The position numbers and the translations under genes are program-made. Below, one piece after another: positions 9,988 to 17,968 of a stretch of DNA of 64,000 nt. The notes below the pieces were generated by a model, which searched no databases, was not told the origin of the DNA, and saw only the letters and a list, made by a program, of their open reading frames with translations. How positions within the stretch are numbered: the stretch's first letter is position 1; each line of letters begins with the position of its first letter. The stretch is from the NCBI GenBank assembly GCA_964556115.1, contig CAZKVC010000002.1, forward strand, positions 186,001 through 250,000. Direction: 5' to 3'. The stretch comes from Parvularcula sp964556115 (GTDB lineage Bacteria > Pseudomonadota > Alphaproteobacteria > Caulobacterales > Parvularculaceae).

Positions 9988-11148
9988 CTACGAGTTGGAA
10001 CCGGTCGACACGGTCCTGCCCCCTTCCTCGATGATGCGGTTCTTCCGAGCAAACGTTAGCAAAGCGGACTGGAATTCACCGGGCGCGTCGAGGTGTGTGT
10101 AGTGGCCTGCCCCCTCGATCAGAACGAGGCCCTTCGTTGGTGCCGACAGGGCTTCCTCGTACTCAGCCACGAGCGCTGCCGGACAGATCCAATCTTCGGT
10201 ACCGGCGATGGCCAGGTAGGGCACATCGAGTGAGGGCACGTCCTTCCGAGCGTCGAAGGCGAGAACTCCGGCGATGACCCTGTTCCATTGTGCCCACCAG
10301 TTCGGATGCGGGGCGATGAGCCCGCATGGAGTGCCTTCTTCCCACATCAGGTTGCATGCTTCGCGTGGTGAGTGGGTCGGGGTCGTCAGCGTGGTGAGCC
10401 AGCGCGCCTGGGGCACGTGCTGCTCGGCGACCCGTTCCATATCGTAGCGCCGCAGGAGTGTACGTTGCTTCGCCACCGCCGCGAAATCGATCATCAATGG
10501 GTCATCGGCCAAAGTCAGGGTCTGCGGGAGGCTGGCGACCGTTCTTGCTGTCGTTTCGTCACTTACAGCCAAAGCGCGGCGTCGTAGCTCCGCGTTGGAA
10601 AGAGCAGAGCCTTCGGGCCAGTCGACGGTTTGGCCGATGGTCACGACGCCGGATACTTTTCGCGGCGAGCGCTGAGCGATCCTCAGCGCATGGATCTAGC
10701 CGAGCGAGTTGCCTACGAGCAACACCCGCCGGTTCGAGAAAGCCGCTCGCAGATGGTCCACCAACGCTTCCACATCTGCTGTGTACTCTTCAAGCGTCGG
10801 AGGCTCCTCGTACGGCTTGCCCCGACCAACCCCGAATTCTGCATGCGCGATGACGAAATGGTCCTGGAGCTGGTCGGTGAACTCGGCGCTGTACGGCACG
10901 GCACTCTCGCCCGGTCCGCCGGGGAGGAACAAGAGAAGAGGAGCCTCAGCGTTCTGCCCCCGGACAAAAAGGGCATACGACCCATTTCGGTCGCTGACCT
11001 GATCGACGAAGACGACGCCCTCGTCGCTGACGGATCGCCATTCGACCCAACGAAGGCCCCTGATCCCACCATAGACCAGCACTGGAGCCAGCAGCACGGC
11101 CAGTACGACGGAGGCCCCGAACCTCAGGAGTCGTCGGTGCATCAGCAT
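9988..11148 (-). pseudogene. Alpha/beta hydrolase (prolyl aminopeptidase-like), interrupted by an in-frame stop
   Basis: Starting at ATG 11148 the frame encodes an N-terminal membrane anchor, then FLPGGPGES (oxyanion region) and VGNSLG, the nucleophile elbow with Ser148. A TAG at 10696-10698 follows at once. The same frame then continues without a shift (IHALRIAQRSPRKVSGVVTI) through the acid region AGTEDW and the histidine region GAGHYTHLD to 9988, so one full-length gene has been cut by one nonsense codon. The family's usual WDQRGAG segment reads HAEFGVGRG here, which points to wider decay. It could also be a sequencing error or a readthrough codon. Natural substrate unknown. Confidence 0.75.
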
Positions 11149-11457
11149 GCCCCCTTTTCGAACGGAAGGGTTTGACCACGTTTCTGCCCTTCACGCGAGC
11201 ATCGCTTGAAACGCCTCCCGAAGGCAGCTTCCCCCTCGGCAAGCCTTTTGAGGTCACGAAGCGATTGGCTTGTCCACATCCCCCCCTCGGCGACGATCTG
11301 AGGCTATTTGAGCATGGGTCATCAATTTGCACATCTGATGAAGCTCCTGAAACCGATCCGGCGGTCTCGTCGTCCCTGATTTGAGAAGCTCGTCAGAAAG
11401 CAGTGTCCCGGTTTGAAGTTCCGCAGCCCCCTTGAACGAACGAGGCCTGTTCTTATG
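11149..11457. other. Intergenic region between the hydrolase pseudogene and the RHH regulator
   Basis: About 300 bp without a credible gene. It should hold the promoters of both divergent genes, but I cannot pick out a clear -35/-10 pair. Its downstream end leads directly into the palindrome at 11458-11475. Confidence 0.4.
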
Positions 11458-11475
11458 TCCATCCAAGTGGATGGA
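11458..11475. promoter_or_regulatory. Perfect palindrome (TCCATCCA-AG-TGGATGGA), candidate RHH operator
   Basis: Two 8-bp arms match perfectly around a 2-bp spacer, ending 10 bp before the ATG of the ribbon-helix-helix regulator at 11486 and touching its ribosome-binding sequence (AAAGAGGA). Ribbon-helix-helix proteins bind such short palindromes as dimers and commonly repress their own genes. Autorepression is inferred from position and symmetry. Confidence 0.5.
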
Positions 11476-11485
11476 AAGAGGACTC

Positions 11486-11890
11486 ATGCCCAAACAGGTT
11501 AAACCCGTCGATACCGAGAAGATCACGATCAATCTCGGCTATGTCGATCTTGGCCGCATCGACCTTCTTGTTGAGGAAGGGTTCTACACCAATCGCACCG
11601 ACTTCATCCGCTCGGCGATCCGTCAGCAACTGCTGCAGCAGGCACAGACCGTGGATGCCGTGATCGAGCGGCGGACGCTCGATATCGGGCTTCGCGTCTT
11701 CACCCGGAAGGACCTCGAGGCCGCATGTGCCGCGGGCGAGGTGCTTCACATCAAGGTCGTTGGTCTCGCAAGACTGGCTGACGACGTCACGCCCGAACTC
11801 GCCGATGCGGCGATCGCGTCCATCAATGTCCTGGGAGCGCTTCAGGCGTCCCCGGAGGTCACTGCCGTCCTTCGGGACCGTACCGTCTAG
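11486..11890 (+). CDS. CopG/ribbon-helix-helix transcriptional regulator
   Basis: A 134-aa protein with an N-terminal ribbon-helix-helix segment: a beta strand EKITINLGYVDLGRIDLLV followed by a helix-turn-helix pair NRTDFIRSAIRQQLLQQ. The C-terminal part (ERRTLDIGLRVFTRKDLE and on) is probably a ligand or oligomerisation domain; I do not see the His/Cys nickel site of NikR. Start at 11486 is chosen for the AAAGAGGA sequence just upstream; an earlier ATG at 11432 would add 18 residues and cover the palindrome. It lies 28 bp before the esterase gene, which it probably regulates along with itself. Confidence 0.8.
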   Translation: MPKQVKPVDTEKITINLGYVDLGRIDLLVEEGFYTNRTDFIRSAIRQQLLQQAQTVDAVIERRTLDIGLRVFTRKDLEAACAAGEVLHIKVVGLARLADDVTPELADAAIASINVLGALQASPEVTAVLRDRTV

Positions 11891-11918
11891 AAACCCTTTT
11901 CCCAAAAAGATCCTGATC

Positions 11919-12995
11919 ATGAACAACTCTTTCCAGTCGGCCATGCGCCGTTCCCTGAAAAACGTGCTGGCGGGCGATCCACGCGCGGCGACCGAGGCTA
12001 TCCAGAGGGCCCTCCGCGGCAGTCTGAGCGAGCCGGAGCCGGACGCTGGCGCTGGCCAAGCTGAAGTGAGAAAGCGCGGGCCCGTCGGCCAGTCGCTGCG
12101 GGAGGCGCTTGCGGGGCTCAAGGCCTTTCCCAAGAGCCCGGCCGCACGGCAGCGAACTGGTCCGGACCCCGAAAGCCTGCCCAACGGCGCGCGGTTCGAG
12201 CGGCGCAGTTTCGCCTGCGCTCACGGCGCGCGGGACTACTGGCTCTACGTCCCTGCCTCCCGCACAGACCGGGTCCGCGGGGTGGTTGTGATGCTCCACG
12301 GCTGCACCCAGAACGCCCTCGATTTCGCGGCGGGGACCCTGATGAATGAAGAGGCGGAGCGCCGCGGCTTTGCCGTCGTCTATCCTGAACAGCCGCGGCG
12401 GGAGAACGCTTCTGCCTGCTGGAACTGGTTCAGGCCGTCCGACCAGGCGGCCGGGCAGGGCGAGCCTGCAATCCTCGCTGCCCTGGCCGACGAGATCGCG
12501 AGCGAGCTTCGGGCCGAGAAGGGTCAGGTCTTCGTTGCCGGTCTCTCCGCGGGCGGCGCGATGGCAGCCATTCTCGGCGATGCGTATCCGGACATCTTCG
12601 CCGCCATCGGGGTTCATTCCGGTCTTGCCGCCGGCTCGGCCACCGATATGCCGGGCGCCCTGCGCGCCATGAGGGGACAGGGCACCGCGGAGACAAGACC
12701 GCTTCAGTGCCCGGCCATCGTCTTCCACGGCTCGTCGGACGCGACCGTTGCCTCTGTGAACGCGGAACGCATCACCGGCCCGCTGACGGGCACCGAGGAG
12801 CGCAGGGTGACCGAGGGGGGGCGTCAGGTCACGGCGGTCTTCGGGCGAAGCGCTTCGGGGCACCAGGTCGAACGCTGGATCATTGAAGGTGCGGGGCACG
12901 CATGGTCAGGCGGGAGCCGGGCGGGAAGCTACACCGATCCAGCCGGTCCAGATGCGACGTCGGAGATGATGCGGTTCTTCTGCCGCAAGCTCTGA
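11919..12995 (+). CDS. PHB-depolymerase-family esterase (extracellular catalytic domain type 1)
   Basis: Alpha/beta hydrolase of the polyhydroxybutyrate depolymerase/LpqC esterase group, 358 aa. After a poorly conserved N-terminal 90 residues comes the core: VVVMLHGCTQ (oxyanion loop), the lipase box GLSAGG with Ser210, FHGSSDATV with Asp274 and GAGHAWSGG with His327. No convincing signal peptide is visible at the N-terminus, so it may act inside the cell, for example on intracellular PHB or another short ester. The ATG at 11919 lies just after the regulator's stop. Exact substrate is not readable from sequence. Confidence 0.85.
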   Translation: MNNSFQSAMRRSLKNVLAGDPRAATEAIQRALRGSLSEPEPDAGAGQAEVRKRGPVGQSLREALAGLKAFPKSPAARQRTGPDPESLPNGARFERRSFACAHGARDYWLYVPASRTDRVRGVVVMLHGCTQNALDFAAGTLMNEEAERRGFAVVYPEQPRRENASACWNWFRPSDQAAGQGEPAILAALADEIASELRAEKGQVFVAGLSAGGAMAAILGDAYPDIFAAIGVHSGLAAGSATDMPGALRAMRGQGTAETRPLQCPAIVFHGSSDATVASVNAERITGPLTGTEERRVTEGGRQVTAVFGRSASGHQVERWIIEGAGHAWSGGSRAGSYTDPAGPDATSEMMRFFCRKL

Positions 12996-13334
12996 CCTGG
13001 ACTGCAGGCTGTGCGCATGAGCATCCGAAGAGTTACGGGGAAACCCGCGCCTCCTCGGGCCGCGAACCCAGAACCAGTATTTGACAGGTGCAGCGACGGT
13101 TTGGCCTGTCCGGGGCGGCTACTGGGACGGGGAACGCACTGAGACCGGGTCCGCCTTGTGGGCATGCACGATACTGATGTTTCGGCAGCTTTTTGGCGGC
13201 AACGTTGCGAAAGGACGCTGAAAAGTATGGACCAACTAATTTAAGAACACACGATTCGATGATGTGTATTGCGTTGTCTTCTAAAGTACAGACATATAGA
13301 CCTTGAAATGCGAAGATATATTTTGGAGGTTGAG
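12996..13334. other. Intergenic region, AT-rich toward its end
   Basis: No gene seen on either strand. The last 130 bp become markedly richer in A and T and presumably hold the promoter of the small gene at 13335; candidate elements are weak. No terminator hairpin with a T run was found after the esterase gene. Confidence 0.4.
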
Positions 13335-13583
13335 ATGTTTGGATTTACTGGCGGGGAACCTCGAGAGGCGTTGGACCGGAAAAAGGCGTATCGGGTCGAC
13401 GCCAAGAAACGCTGGGCGTTCCTGACCAACATCGACTTCCACGCGATCAAGAACCCCGCGCAATTGCAGAAAATGGTGCAGATCAGGTCGGGCATTTCGG
13501 AATCGCAGGCCAAAAGCGACACCGAGAAATGGTTGCGGGGCAAGGATTTTTCGTCGGAGGTGCGTCGCGATGGAACGTCCTGA
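13335..13583 (+). CDS. Small protein, weakly CsbD-like
   Basis: An 82-aa protein with a strong ribosome-binding site (GGAGG, 5 bp before ATG). The middle section (FLTNIDFHAIKNPAQLQKMV, then RSGISESQAKSDTEKWL) resembles the CsbD/UPF0337 stress-protein pattern of a Leu-Thr-Asp segment, a Gln-Leu helix and a Gly-Ile-Ser...Ala helix ending in Trp. The match is from memory and partial. It overlaps the next small gene by 14 bp, so the two are probably expressed together. Base composition is lower in GC than the neighbours. Confidence 0.6.
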   Translation: MFGFTGGEPREALDRKKAYRVDAKKRWAFLTNIDFHAIKNPAQLQKMVQIRSGISESQAKSDTEKWLRGKDFSSEVRRDGTS

Positions 13584-13761
13584 AGGCAGCCGGAGCCAGC
13601 GGGAGCTCGATTACCAAACCCTTCAGGACCGCTATGGCATTGTCCGCACGACGATCGAATGTTTCCACGTCGGACCGTACCGTTACACTTCTCTAGCGGA
13701 AGCCATAGCAGAGTCCGAACGAAGGTCCGATGCCGCAACGACTCATGGTTCCGTTGTCTGA
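13570..13761 (+). CDS. Conserved-looking small hypothetical protein
   Basis: A 63-aa protein (MERPEGSRSQRELDYQTLQD at the start; later ECFHVGPYRYTSLAEAIAE). GGAGG lies 9 bp before the ATG inside the end of the preceding gene. The YRYTSLAEAIA pattern resembles small uncharacterised alphaproteobacterial proteins, but I cannot name a family. No membrane segment or signal peptide. Function unknown; co-transcription with the CsbD-like gene suggests a stress-linked role at most. Confidence 0.5.
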   Translation: MERPEGSRSQRELDYQTLQDRYGIVRTTIECFHVGPYRYTSLAEAIAESERRSDAATTHGSVV

Positions 13762-14313
13762 GCATTGCCTTCGGGCAATCAGATTACGAAGTTTCGTGCC
13801 CTGCGTGGTGCCGGTCTGACTGCCCATTTTGCCAGGGACCGGCCCCGCTCGGAAACCCCTTTCATGGGAGTATCGGACAATCATATCCAGCCCTCTTGCC
13901 CAAGCCGACAAGGGAGAGCCGCGACCCCGGCTCAAGCAGGAAGTGCACCATACGGACGCCCGCATCACGGCGCCCCAGACTGAGCATATGCTCAACCACC
14001 ATCGCCTCGTCTCTTGAGACTTCTCAGTAGACGGCAGTCGCCAAGTGCGGCGTTTTCGCAAGCGCGCCTAACAGGTCCGTTGCAAAAACCTCCGCGGCCT
14101 CGATAGGGTTCACCGGTTCTAAACTGTGATCTGACGTCCGTAGGAGAAGGCTGCGAAGCCCGAGGAAATCTCCGGGGACTGAAAGTCGACGATCTGCCAT
14201 GGCCCATCGGGCTGCGGCCTATATGGGCAAACCCGGCCTGAAGACAGGATCCAGGGAGCGTTCTGGCAGACCTTAAGCCGGACCCCCCGCCCAGTCAAAG
14301 AAGGGTCCGGACC
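13762..14313. other. About 550 bp without a recognisable gene
   Basis: Short open frames occur on both strands, but none has a credible ribosome-binding site or recognisable protein pattern. A 12-bp palindrome GGGTCCGGACCC (14303-14314) overlaps the end of the AraC gene and might help terminate it. The stretch could be decayed coding sequence. Confidence 0.4.
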
Positions 14314-15201
14314 CTAGTTCTTGACGGACCGCCGGTAGGCAGAAGGCGAGCAGCCGTGCTGTCGGCGGAAGGCGTTGGCGAATTGCTGCTGACCACCGAA
14401 GCCGACGGCTTTCGCGATCGAAGCAAGGTCCTGTGCGGTCGTACGCAGCAGGACTTCCGCCCGTTCCAGGCGTCGCTCGCGGACGAACTGGACGGGGCTG
14501 GCGCCGGTCGTTGCGGAAAAGGCCCTTGCGAAATGGTAGCGGCTGAGGCCGCCAAGCTGGGCGAGGGTATCGAGGGTGATCGGCTCGTCCAGATGCGCTT
14601 CGACATAGTCGAGAACAATGGAGAGCTGCCTTTCGGATAATTGCGCTTGCGTGCGCTCGGCAGGCTGTCCGCTGAGCAGGCGATCCAGCTCGAAGACCGC
14701 CAGCATGCCCAGGGTTTCGGCCATCATGGGATCGACAGGGGTCGGATCCCGCATCAGGCGATCGAGCTTGCGGAACGTGTCCCGCAACGACCGATCGAAA
14801 AAGTAGAGGTGGGGACGGTCGTGGTGCGCCAGCTCGCTCTGGCGTCCTTCCTGCTCGAGGAGGTCCGGCGCGAAAGTGAGGGCGAGGTAGCAATTCCTGC
14901 GCGGCCTGAGGGTCGACCAACCTTCGATCGGCATACCCTTCGGCGCGAAGGTCAAGCGGTCTCGCAGGTCGTGAAGGTTGCTTCGGTGCTTCCCATCGGC
15001 CGTGATTTCCCCTTCGCTCAGCATGATGTCGTGCATGGCGAGATAATGGGCATCGCCTGACCACGCGTAATCAAAGCTCAAGGGTTCATCCATCTGGACG
15101 CGCTCGATCCCGAAGCCGCGGGCCGTGAAGGCGCGCTGGCGCTCGTGGTTCTCGCTGCGGTCGCGAAAGCGGAGTTCGATTTCATGATTCCTCGAAGTCA
15201 T
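14314..15201 (-). CDS. AraC-family transcriptional regulator
   Basis: A 295-aa protein with the AraC C-terminal double helix-turn-helix: helix pair ITLDTLAQLGGLSRYHFARA, then the conserved second motif around IAKAVGFGGQQQFANAFRRQ and a closing GCSPSAYRR. The N-terminal 170 residues form a sensor domain without a recognised ligand. It is transcribed away from the stressosome-like operon; no target can be read from the sequence, and it is not adjacent to an obvious catabolic gene. Confidence 0.85.
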   Translation of the reverse strand: MTSRNHEIELRFRDRSENHERQRAFTARGFGIERVQMDEPLSFDYAWSGDAHYLAMHDIMLSEGEITADGKHRSNLHDLRDRLTFAPKGMPIEGWSTLRPRRNCYLALTFAPDLLEQEGRQSELAHHDRPHLYFFDRSLRDTFRKLDRLMRDPTPVDPMMAETLGMLAVFELDRLLSGQPAERTQAQLSERQLSIVLDYVEAHLDEPITLDTLAQLGGLSRYHFARAFSATTGASPVQFVRERRLERAEVLLRTTAQDLASIAKAVGFGGQQQFANAFRRQHGCSPSAYRRSVKN

Positions 15202-15356
15202 GGGTCATCTAACCATTCAGCAACCGCAGGTTTCAATGTGACAACCCCGCTTGCGCGGCCTAAGAAAACGGTGGTAGGCGCAATTCGCGTGCGTTTTCAG
15301 CAAGATCTGTGGAAACCAAGATCGCGTGAGTGAACTTTGAACGATGGAGGGGCGGT

Positions 15357-16235
15357 TTGGGAACCGGTCAGGCAACGATTGCTGTGCTCTCGGAGCAGTT
15401 CGATGAGCTTCTGAACCGCTGGAGACAGGTTCAGTCGGAAGAAGGTGTTCAGCGGACGGATTTGTTCTCGTCCGACGAGGGGCGTGAACAGACCCGGCGT
15501 CTCCTGGTAGCCCTGCGGGACGGCGCTCAGAACAGCGACCTTGAGTCGGTCGATCTCGAGGCGGACAGCTGGTCCGCCTTGCGGGACGAACTCAAGGTCA
15601 TCAGTCGTGAACGGACGGAACGCGGCATGACGCCGACCCAGATGGCCAATTTCGTCAATGCGCTGAAGCCGCCGCTGTTCGAGTATCTTGTAGAGCGTTG
15701 CGATACTGGCAGTGCCCTGGCCAGTGAGATCACCACCGCGACCCGGCTGGTCGACGAGTTTGCTCTCTACACGACCGAAATCTTTCAGGCCGCGCGTGAG
15801 AAAGTCATCGAGCGCCAGCGCCGGGAGGTCAGCGAGCTGTCCTCTCCCGTGGTCGAGCTTTGGAACGGTATCCTGACCCTTCCGCTCATCGGCAGCCTCG
15901 ATTCGGCGCGGGCGCAGGAGGTGATGGAAAACCTCCTCGAGGCGATCGTCCAGCGGCAGGCGGAAATCGTCATCATCGACATCACCGGCGTCGGCACGGT
16001 CGACACCCAGGTGGCGCAGCATCTTCTGCGCACGGCGGCAGCGGTTCGCCTGATGGGCGCGGAATGCGTCATCAGCGGGATCAGTCCCGTCATCGCGCAG
16101 ACCATGGTGCAGCTCGGCGTGGATGTCGGTGACGTCATCACCCGTTCGAACATCAAGGATGCCCTGACCTACGGCTTCAACCGTCTCGGCCTTGCAGTCA
16201 GGACGATCGAAGGGCGCGAGTTGGGCCGTGTCTGA
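15357..16235 (+). CDS. RsbR-type stressosome scaffold protein (RsbRD N-terminal + STAS)
   Basis: About 290 aa. The first 150 residues are a helical RsbRD-type N-terminal region; the C-terminal 120 residues are a STAS domain (VIIDITGVGTVDTQVAQHLL and ECVISGISPVIAQTMVQLG) with threonines at the positions phosphorylated in RsbR proteins. I prefer a TTG start at 15357 because GGAGG sits 7 bp before it; GTG at 15330 in the same frame lacks a good site. Stressosomes are large cytoplasmic assemblies of RsbR and RsbS that hold the kinase RsbT. It is the first gene of a five-gene run with overlapping ends. Confidence 0.85.
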   Translation: MGTGQATIAVLSEQFDELLNRWRQVQSEEGVQRTDLFSSDEGREQTRRLLVALRDGAQNSDLESVDLEADSWSALRDELKVISRERTERGMTPTQMANFVNALKPPLFEYLVERCDTGSALASEITTATRLVDEFALYTTEIFQAAREKVIERQRREVSELSSPVVELWNGILTLPLIGSLDSARAQEVMENLLEAIVQRQAEIVIIDITGVGTVDTQVAQHLLRTAAAVRLMGAECVISGISPVIAQTMVQLGVDVGDVITRSNIKDALTYGFNRLGLAVRTIEGRELGRV

Positions 16236-16584
16236 GGCAGCGTCACTTTTCCGGCTGAACGGTGTCCTTTTGGTCGCGATCCAGGATGATATCGATGATG
16301 CCGACATCATCGACCTGCAGGAGCAGCTTTCCGAGAGGGTCGCGCGGGGAGATATCATCGGTGTGGTGATCGACATCTCGGCGCTTGAAATTGTCGATAC
16401 CTTTGTCGGGCGTATCCTGGGCCAACTGGCCCGGATCGCGAAGCTGCTGTCGTCCGAAACCTATGTGGTCGGCATGCGGCCAGCTGTGGCGATGACCCTC
16501 GTCGAGCTTGGCATGACCCTGCCTGAAATGAAGACGGCGCTCGACGTGGATCAGGCGATGAACCGGCTTCAGAGGAACCGTTGA
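16228..16584 (+). CDS. RsbS-type STAS protein
   Basis: A 118-aa single STAS domain. GVVIDISALEIVDTFVGRIL and YVVGMRPAVAMTLVELG match RsbS. The residue in the DTF position is Thr where the Bacillus protein has Ser, so phosphorylation by the RsbT-like kinase would be on threonine. The GTG at 16228 overlaps the end of the RsbR-like gene by 8 bp. Together the two would form the stressosome core. Confidence 0.88.
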   Translation: MSEAASLFRLNGVLLVAIQDDIDDADIIDLQEQLSERVARGDIIGVVIDISALEIVDTFVGRILGQLARIAKLLSSETYVVGMRPAVAMTLVELGMTLPEMKTALDVDQAMNRLQRNR

Positions 16585-16982
16585 GCTTCATTCCGCCCAG
16601 AGCGGAAAGGACGAGTGAAGTCGTTCTGAACGTCGAGCGCGACGTAGCGGTGGCCCGGCGCGCCGTATCGAAGGCGATGGACGCCATTGGCGCGAAGGCG
16701 ACCCTCAAGACACGTTTCGTCACGGCGGTCAGTGAGATCGCGCGCAATGCCCTCGTCCATGGTGGCGGCGGGGTTTTGCTGGTCTTTTCGGATGGTGATG
16801 TGGTCTATATCGAATGCAGGGATGACGGCGCCGGCATCCCGGACATCGACGCTGCGTTGCGGGACGGTTTCAGCACGGCCAAAAGCCTCGGCAAGGGCCT
16901 TGGGGGAGCGAAGCGCCTCGTTGCGCGCTTCGAGATCGAAACGAGTTCGGAAGGGACGATCGTAAGGATGGCGAGCGGGTGA
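16581..16982 (+). CDS. RsbT-type serine/threonine protein kinase
   Basis: A 133-aa GHKL-type ATPase domain: N box EIARNALVHGGGG, G1 box DDGAGIPD and G2 box SLGKGLGGAKRLV. RsbT phosphorylates RsbS and RsbR, is released from the stressosome and activates a downstream partner. It starts with TTG overlapping the RsbS-like stop as TTGA. In Bacillus the released partner target is the phosphatase RsbU; no RsbU is encoded here, so the target must be another protein. Confidence 0.88.
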   Translation: MSFIPPRAERTSEVVLNVERDVAVARRAVSKAMDAIGAKATLKTRFVTAVSEIARNALVHGGGGVLLVFSDGDVVYIECRDDGAGIPDIDAALRDGFSTAKSLGKGLGGAKRLVARFEIETSSEGTIVRMASG

Positions 16983-17968
16983 CGTGCTGGCTGCAGGTAA
17001 GCGAGGAAAGCGCTGTCGGGGAGGCACGGCGGCTCGCCCGTTCGGTGGCGGCAGCCTGCAATTTTACCGCTGAACGTCAGGAGCTTGTCGCGATCGTCGC
17101 CAGCGAAGCGGCGACCAATCTTCACCGCTATGCAGAAAACGGCAGGCTCCTCTGCGCACCGCAGCCGGGCGGGGGGCTCGCGGTCGTTGCGATCGACGAT
17201 GGCCCCGGCATGGAGCGGCCGGACCGCATGATGCAGGACGGTGTCTCGTCCATCGGCTCCATGGGTACGGGCCTTGGAGCCATGGATCGGCTTTCCGACC
17301 GCTTCGAGCTCCATTCCGTCCCGGGCGACGGAACGGTGATCGCCGCTGCCTTCGATGGCCCGGTGAAAGAAGACCTTCTCGGCTTCGAACTCGGAGCGCT
17401 CAGAGTGGCAGCCGATGAAGAGAGCGTCTGCGGCGACAATTTCGCTTGGCGCACCAAGAACGGCAATCTCCAGGCGCTGATCTGCGACGGTATCGGCCAT
17501 GGCCCGATGGCGGCCCATGACGCTGACCTTCTGACGGAAGCCTTCCTGCGCAGTCAGGCCGATAAGGCCGGAGAGCTGATGGAAGGACTTTGTGCACGTC
17601 AGGATATCCACAGGGGCGCAGTGGCCATGTGCCTGTCTGCAAAAGCTTCTGAAGAAGACATTGAGATGGTCGGGGTCGGGAATATTGCTGGACTGATCGT
17701 TTCGGAAGGCAAGCAGCGCCGTGTCCTCAGCCGCGAGGGGAGTATCGGCGGGCGCTGCGTCAGCCGGCCCGAGACATACCGGTTCGAGAGGGGTGAGGCC
17801 CTCGTTCTTCATAGCGATGGGCTGAAGACGATCAGGTCGAACGCAGCGCCCGGCGCGCTGCTTTTCAGATCACCGCTGATGATTGCCGCCATTCTCATGC
17901 GTCAGGGCATCAAGTCCTACGATGATGCCTCGATCCTCGTCCTCAAGCGCAGGGGGAGTGCCTCGTGA
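16979..17968 (+). CDS. ATPase-phosphatase fusion (RsbT/RsbW-like domain + RsbX/SpoIIE-type phosphatase)
   Basis: 329 aa. Residues about 5-130 are a GHKL ATPase (ASEAATNLHRYA, DDGPGMERPD, GTGLGAMDRL). Residues about 140-325 are a PP2C/SpoIIE-type phosphatase: GDNFAW, LICDGIGHGP, VLHSDGLK and DDASILVL carry the metal-binding aspartates. RsbX resets stressosomes by dephosphorylating RsbS and RsbR, and that is the likely role. Fusion with an ATPase domain puts kinase-like and phosphatase activities in one chain. It starts GTGA on the stop of the RsbT-like gene. Confidence 0.85.
   Translation: MTCWLQVSEESAVGEARRLARSVAAACNFTAERQELVAIVASEAATNLHRYAENGRLLCAPQPGGGLAVVAIDDGPGMERPDRMMQDGVSSIGSMGTGLGAMDRLSDRFELHSVPGDGTVIAAAFDGPVKEDLLGFELGALRVAADEESVCGDNFAWRTKNGNLQALICDGIGHGPMAAHDADLLTEAFLRSQADKAGELMEGLCARQDIHRGAVAMCLSAKASEEDIEMVGVGNIAGLIVSEGKQRRVLSREGSIGGRCVSRPETYRFERGEALVLHSDGLKTIRSNAAPGALLFRSPLMIAAILMRQGIKSYDDASILVLKRRGSAS

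Noticed and set aside
9723..10052. Minus-strand frame ending in a DGARTRDLRRDRPA-type sequence
   Set aside because: This is the well-known artefact of translating across a tRNA gene.
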